This document shows positions 4,460 to 6,492 of a stretch of DNA of 6,492 nt, in pieces. Source of the DNA: Chloroflexota bacterium (GTDB taxonomy: Bacteria > Chloroflexota > Anaerolineae > Anaerolineales > UBA4823). The notes beneath the pieces are model-generated. The model was not told the origin of the DNA. It saw nothing but the letters and a program-made list of their open reading frames with translations, and searched no databases. The position numbers and the translations under genes were made by a program. Positions within the stretch are counted from its first letter, which is position 1. Every line of letters begins with the position of its first letter. The stretch spans positions 1 to 6,492 of the forward strand of contig JAJZSS010000094.1 of the NCBI GenBank assembly GCA_021849525.1. The letters run 5' to 3'.

Positions 4460-4845
4460 CCGATCTCCTCGTAGTGTTCAATATCGAAAGTGAAGACCGT
4501 CGCCCCGCCTACCGGGATCGGTGTGGCTAAGGGCATATGGAACGGCGCGCCCTCGAGAGGGGTAGCGGCATATTCTACTCGCCTGCGGCAGTTCTTTTGT
4601 AACGCCTCGATGGCGAGGACTTCCTTCGATTCTGGATAACCAATCAACAGGGTAGTATTATTTTGCCCTAAAAAGCCGCCGGTTGTGGAGATCTGGGTAA
4701 CAGAAAATCCGAGTTTGTTCAGGGCGCGCATCGCCTTGTCCATGTCCTGGGTTTGGATGATCGCAAACATTAAACGATCGATCTTCTCACCAGTCGACGG
4801 CGGGTTGGTTGGTTTGAATGATGGATGATTTGACATACCTTCCAT
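4456..4845 (-). CDS. darA: DarA/PstA-like P-II protein (cyclic-di-AMP receptor family)
   Basis: This 129-residue protein has a Pro/Ser/Asn-rich N-terminal extension (1-22), absent from B. subtilis DarA. The P-II-like core follows: LMFAIIQTQDMDKA, then GFSVTQISTTGGFLGQNNTT (46-65), LLIG, a retained loop region (about 86-110), VGGATVF (112-118) and FDIEHYEEI. With an offset of 22 to PstA numbering, it keeps the Phe36, Leu37, Asn41, Gly47 and Gly-Gly equivalents, but has Gly at the Asn24 position and Ser at the Arg26 position. I chose the ATG at 4843-4845, which has GGAGG about 10 nt upstream; an in-frame ATG three codons later has a worse site. It follows the hydrolase gene by 32 bp and overlaps the second darA-like gene by 4 bp. 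It is likely a soluble trimeric signal receptor; the ligand is inferred from family. Confidence 0.9.
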   Translation of the reverse strand: MEGMSNHPSFKPTNPPSTGEKIDRLMFAIIQTQDMDKAMRALNKLGFSVTQISTTGGFLGQNNTTLLIGYPESKEVLAIEALQKNCRRRVEYAATPLEGAPFHMPLATPIPVGGATVFTFDIEHYEEIG

Positions 4846-4877
4846 ATCAACAATACCTCCATTGACAGGTGACAGCC

Positions 4878-6492
4878 TTACTGGTCTTCCAATGAGACCA
4901 CTTGTGGATCAGGTCCACTGACTTCAACCGTCTGGCCATCGGCAAAAATGATGGTCGTTTTTTCTTTAGCTCTGAGTATCGTTAACCCTCGATATTGTAC
5001 CGTAACTGGCCAGGGGAAAGGGTTCTCTCCAGCAATTTCCACCCGGGTTGGTGTGTGGATTTGAATACCCAGCAGCCTTAAAAACAAGCCAACCGGCGGT
5101 AGTCCACTCAGGTGGTTTAGCTCGCCCATCCCTTGCCCTGTTACAGGATGGAAATAGCGGCGAAAGCCCCCATCAATTTTTAGGGCGGATACCGTTGCAT
5201 TCATGATGCGTGTAAAAAGCTCAGCCGCTTCCTGGGTATAACCGGATTTTTGGAGTCCAGCGATGATGAATCCATTCCACAGGGGGTCACAGCTCAAGCA
5301 CACCTCATCTTCTTCAGGAATCAAACGCTCCTCGACGCAGGCTGGAATGCCGAACGGCTGCCAGAAGCGGAGAGGATTGGAGATTGTTTCGCCGACCAGC
5401 TGTTCAGCAGTCCTTACAGGCAGCTGCCCTGACCACAGGGGTAGCAATTGGGAGATGGTCAAACTTTGGAATCCGGCTGAATGGACAATCACCTGATCTT
5501 CAGGTGCAATATTCTCGATGTCCAGGCGATCAATGGCCTGGTAGATCCGCTCTCCGGTCAGGCTTCCTCGTCCAGGCAGCCACTTAAACTGCTCCTCGCT
5601 GATTTCCTCAATTCTATTGTTCCCGGAGATGCTGGTGCCGTGGATGACCAGGTGGGGATGGCGAGTGCCGGATTCACCGGTGATTATTTTTATCACCAAT
5701 CGGATGGGGTGAGCGTACTCACCCTGGAGCTGGATCGTCCCTGGACCGGTGCGCTCACCCAACCAGACAGGCGGTAGGCTGGTGTGGGTATCTCGATCGC
5801 GTTCAAAAAAGATACCCTGCTCCTCGCTCCAGCATTCTTCCAGGGCCTTGTTCAGGCGGTGTGAATGGGCTTCAAATTCATCTGGACTTCTGTCAAGATT
5901 TAGCTCGGCAGCCATGTGCGATAATGCGTCAAGCTCATGCAGTAAGAATGCGCATAATGATGGACTTTCCGCACATTCGATATTTATTCCCTGGGACCAA
6001 TCATGCCAGCTGGCGAATAGGGGGTGATCCTCGTAGCCAGACTGGATGGGGTGATCCCATTCGGGGATGCCGTCCTGATCCCGGTCATGTTCCGGGCTAA
6101 ACCAATTTTCGATGAATTCGACCAGGGATGGATAGGCATCTTCGAGAAACTTGCGATCTCTTCCGGTCTGATAAATCTGCCAGGTCAGGGTTGCCAACAA
6201 AGGTGTCGCCAGGACGCGGCTCCTTTGCCTGGCAATTCCAGGCTTGAAGTCGATAAATCCGTCCTCTGATTGAACGGCTAAATAATTGCGTACCAGTCCT
6301 TTGACGAGCTCTGGTTCGCTGTGATGTAAAATATCACTGATTAAAAATACATCGAGAGGACTCTGTCCATTCCATAGATGGCTGTAGTCGCTGCCATCTC
6401 CGCGTGGGGAATAACCTTGATCTGGTTGGCGGGATAAAACGATCGATGGGTGAGGTAATCCTGGTTCTGGGCTGACAATCAGGCTCAATGCC
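4878..6492 (-). CDS. Glycoside hydrolase-like (alpha/alpha)6-barrel protein (GH63/MGH1-like), 5' truncated
   Basis: The frame stays open to the window edge (Ala codon at 6489-6491), so the true start lies outside and at least 536 residues are present. Numbers count from the TTG at 6486-6488, which is probably internal. The LWNGQSPLDVFLISDIL segment (38-54), the DRDQDGIPEWDHPIQSGYEDHPLF block (135-158), DPLWNGFIIAGLQKSGY (401-417) and RRYFHPVTGQGMGE (443-456) resemble GH63, MGH1-like and amylo-alpha-1,6-glucosidase barrels, which cleave alpha-linked sugars. Two positions expected to be catalytic look altered (Glu153 for Asp, Arg444 for Glu). A beta-rich insert (about 242-345) interrupts the barrel, and a small beta domain (about 480-530) ends the protein. 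It leads or precedes the darA-like pair in one probable operon. Fold is likely; substrate and activity are uncertain. Confidence 0.8.
   Translation of the reverse strand, partial: ALSLIVSPEPGLPHPSIVLSRQPDQGYSPRGDGSDYSHLWNGQSPLDVFLISDILHHSEPELVKGLVRNYLAVQSEDGFIDFKPGIARQRSRVLATPLLATLTWQIYQTGRDRKFLEDAYPSLVEFIENWFSPEHDRDQDGIPEWDHPIQSGYEDHPLFASWHDWSQGINIECAESPSLCAFLLHELDALSHMAAELNLDRSPDEFEAHSHRLNKALEECWSEEQGIFFERDRDTHTSLPPVWLGERTGPGTIQLQGEYAHPIRLVIKIITGESGTRHPHLVIHGTSISGNNRIEEISEEQFKWLPGRGSLTGERIYQAIDRLDIENIAPEDQVIVHSAGFQSLTISQLLPLWSGQLPVRTAEQLVGETISNPLRFWQPFGIPACVEERLIPEEDEVCLSCDPLWNGFIIAGLQKSGYTQEAAELFTRIMNATVSALKIDGGFRRYFHPVTGQGMGELNHLSGLPPVGLFLRLLGIQIHTPTRVEIAGENPFPWPVTVQYRGLTILRAKEKTTIIFADGQTVEVSGPDPQVVSLEDQ

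Noticed and set aside
6486..6488. TTG as the real start of the barrel protein
   Set aside because: The frame continues open to the window edge with no visible ribosome binding site, and barrel-type homology is already under way near the start. The gene is more likely cut by the window.

Overview
The window looks like chromosomal DNA of moderate G+C from a Chloroflexota bacterium, most likely Anaerolineae-like. That placement is an inference. It rests on a membrane-anchored SurA/PrsA-type foldase with a long Thr/Ala/Pro-rich insert, a compact rpsF-ssb-rpsR cluster, and tandem cyclic-di-AMP receptor-like P-II genes. I see no mobile element, CRISPR array, tRNA or rRNA.

Layout. (1) Bases 1-57 are probably the 3' end of a plus-strand gene. 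A strong hairpin (76-113) separates it from the convergent genes that follow. (2) Bases 168-2760, minus strand, read in transcription order: rpsF (S6), ssb, rpsR (S18), a rho-independent terminator at 1651-1679, then the foldase gene. A near-consensus promoter (2856-2884) and a structured leader of about 90 nt drive the cluster. (3) Bases 2761-3030 are a divergent control region. It holds the rpsF promoter, a second near-consensus promoter facing right, and several dyads. (4) Bases 3031-4162, plus strand: a flavin reductase and an AMMECR1-family gene (AmmeMemoRadiSam protein A), 25 bp apart. (5) Bases 4193-6492, minus strand: a glycoside hydrolase-like (alpha/alpha)6-barrel protein cut by the window edge, followed by two tandem DarA/PstA-like genes overlapping by 4 bp.

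How they work together. The rpsF cluster is standard ribosome and replication housekeeping. The terminator sits directly before the foldase ribosome binding site, so the foldase is probably expressed by read-through or from a weak internal start. The plus-strand pair probably forms a two-gene operon of redox or radical-SAM-associated function. The most interesting part is the DarA-like pair. One copy keeps one half of the known c-di-AMP contact residues, and the other copy keeps the other half. The two are translationally coupled, which suggests a hetero-oligomeric sensor, or two receptors that have diverged to different ligands. The upstream hydrolase also seems to have replaced catalytic positions and carries an inserted beta-rich domain.
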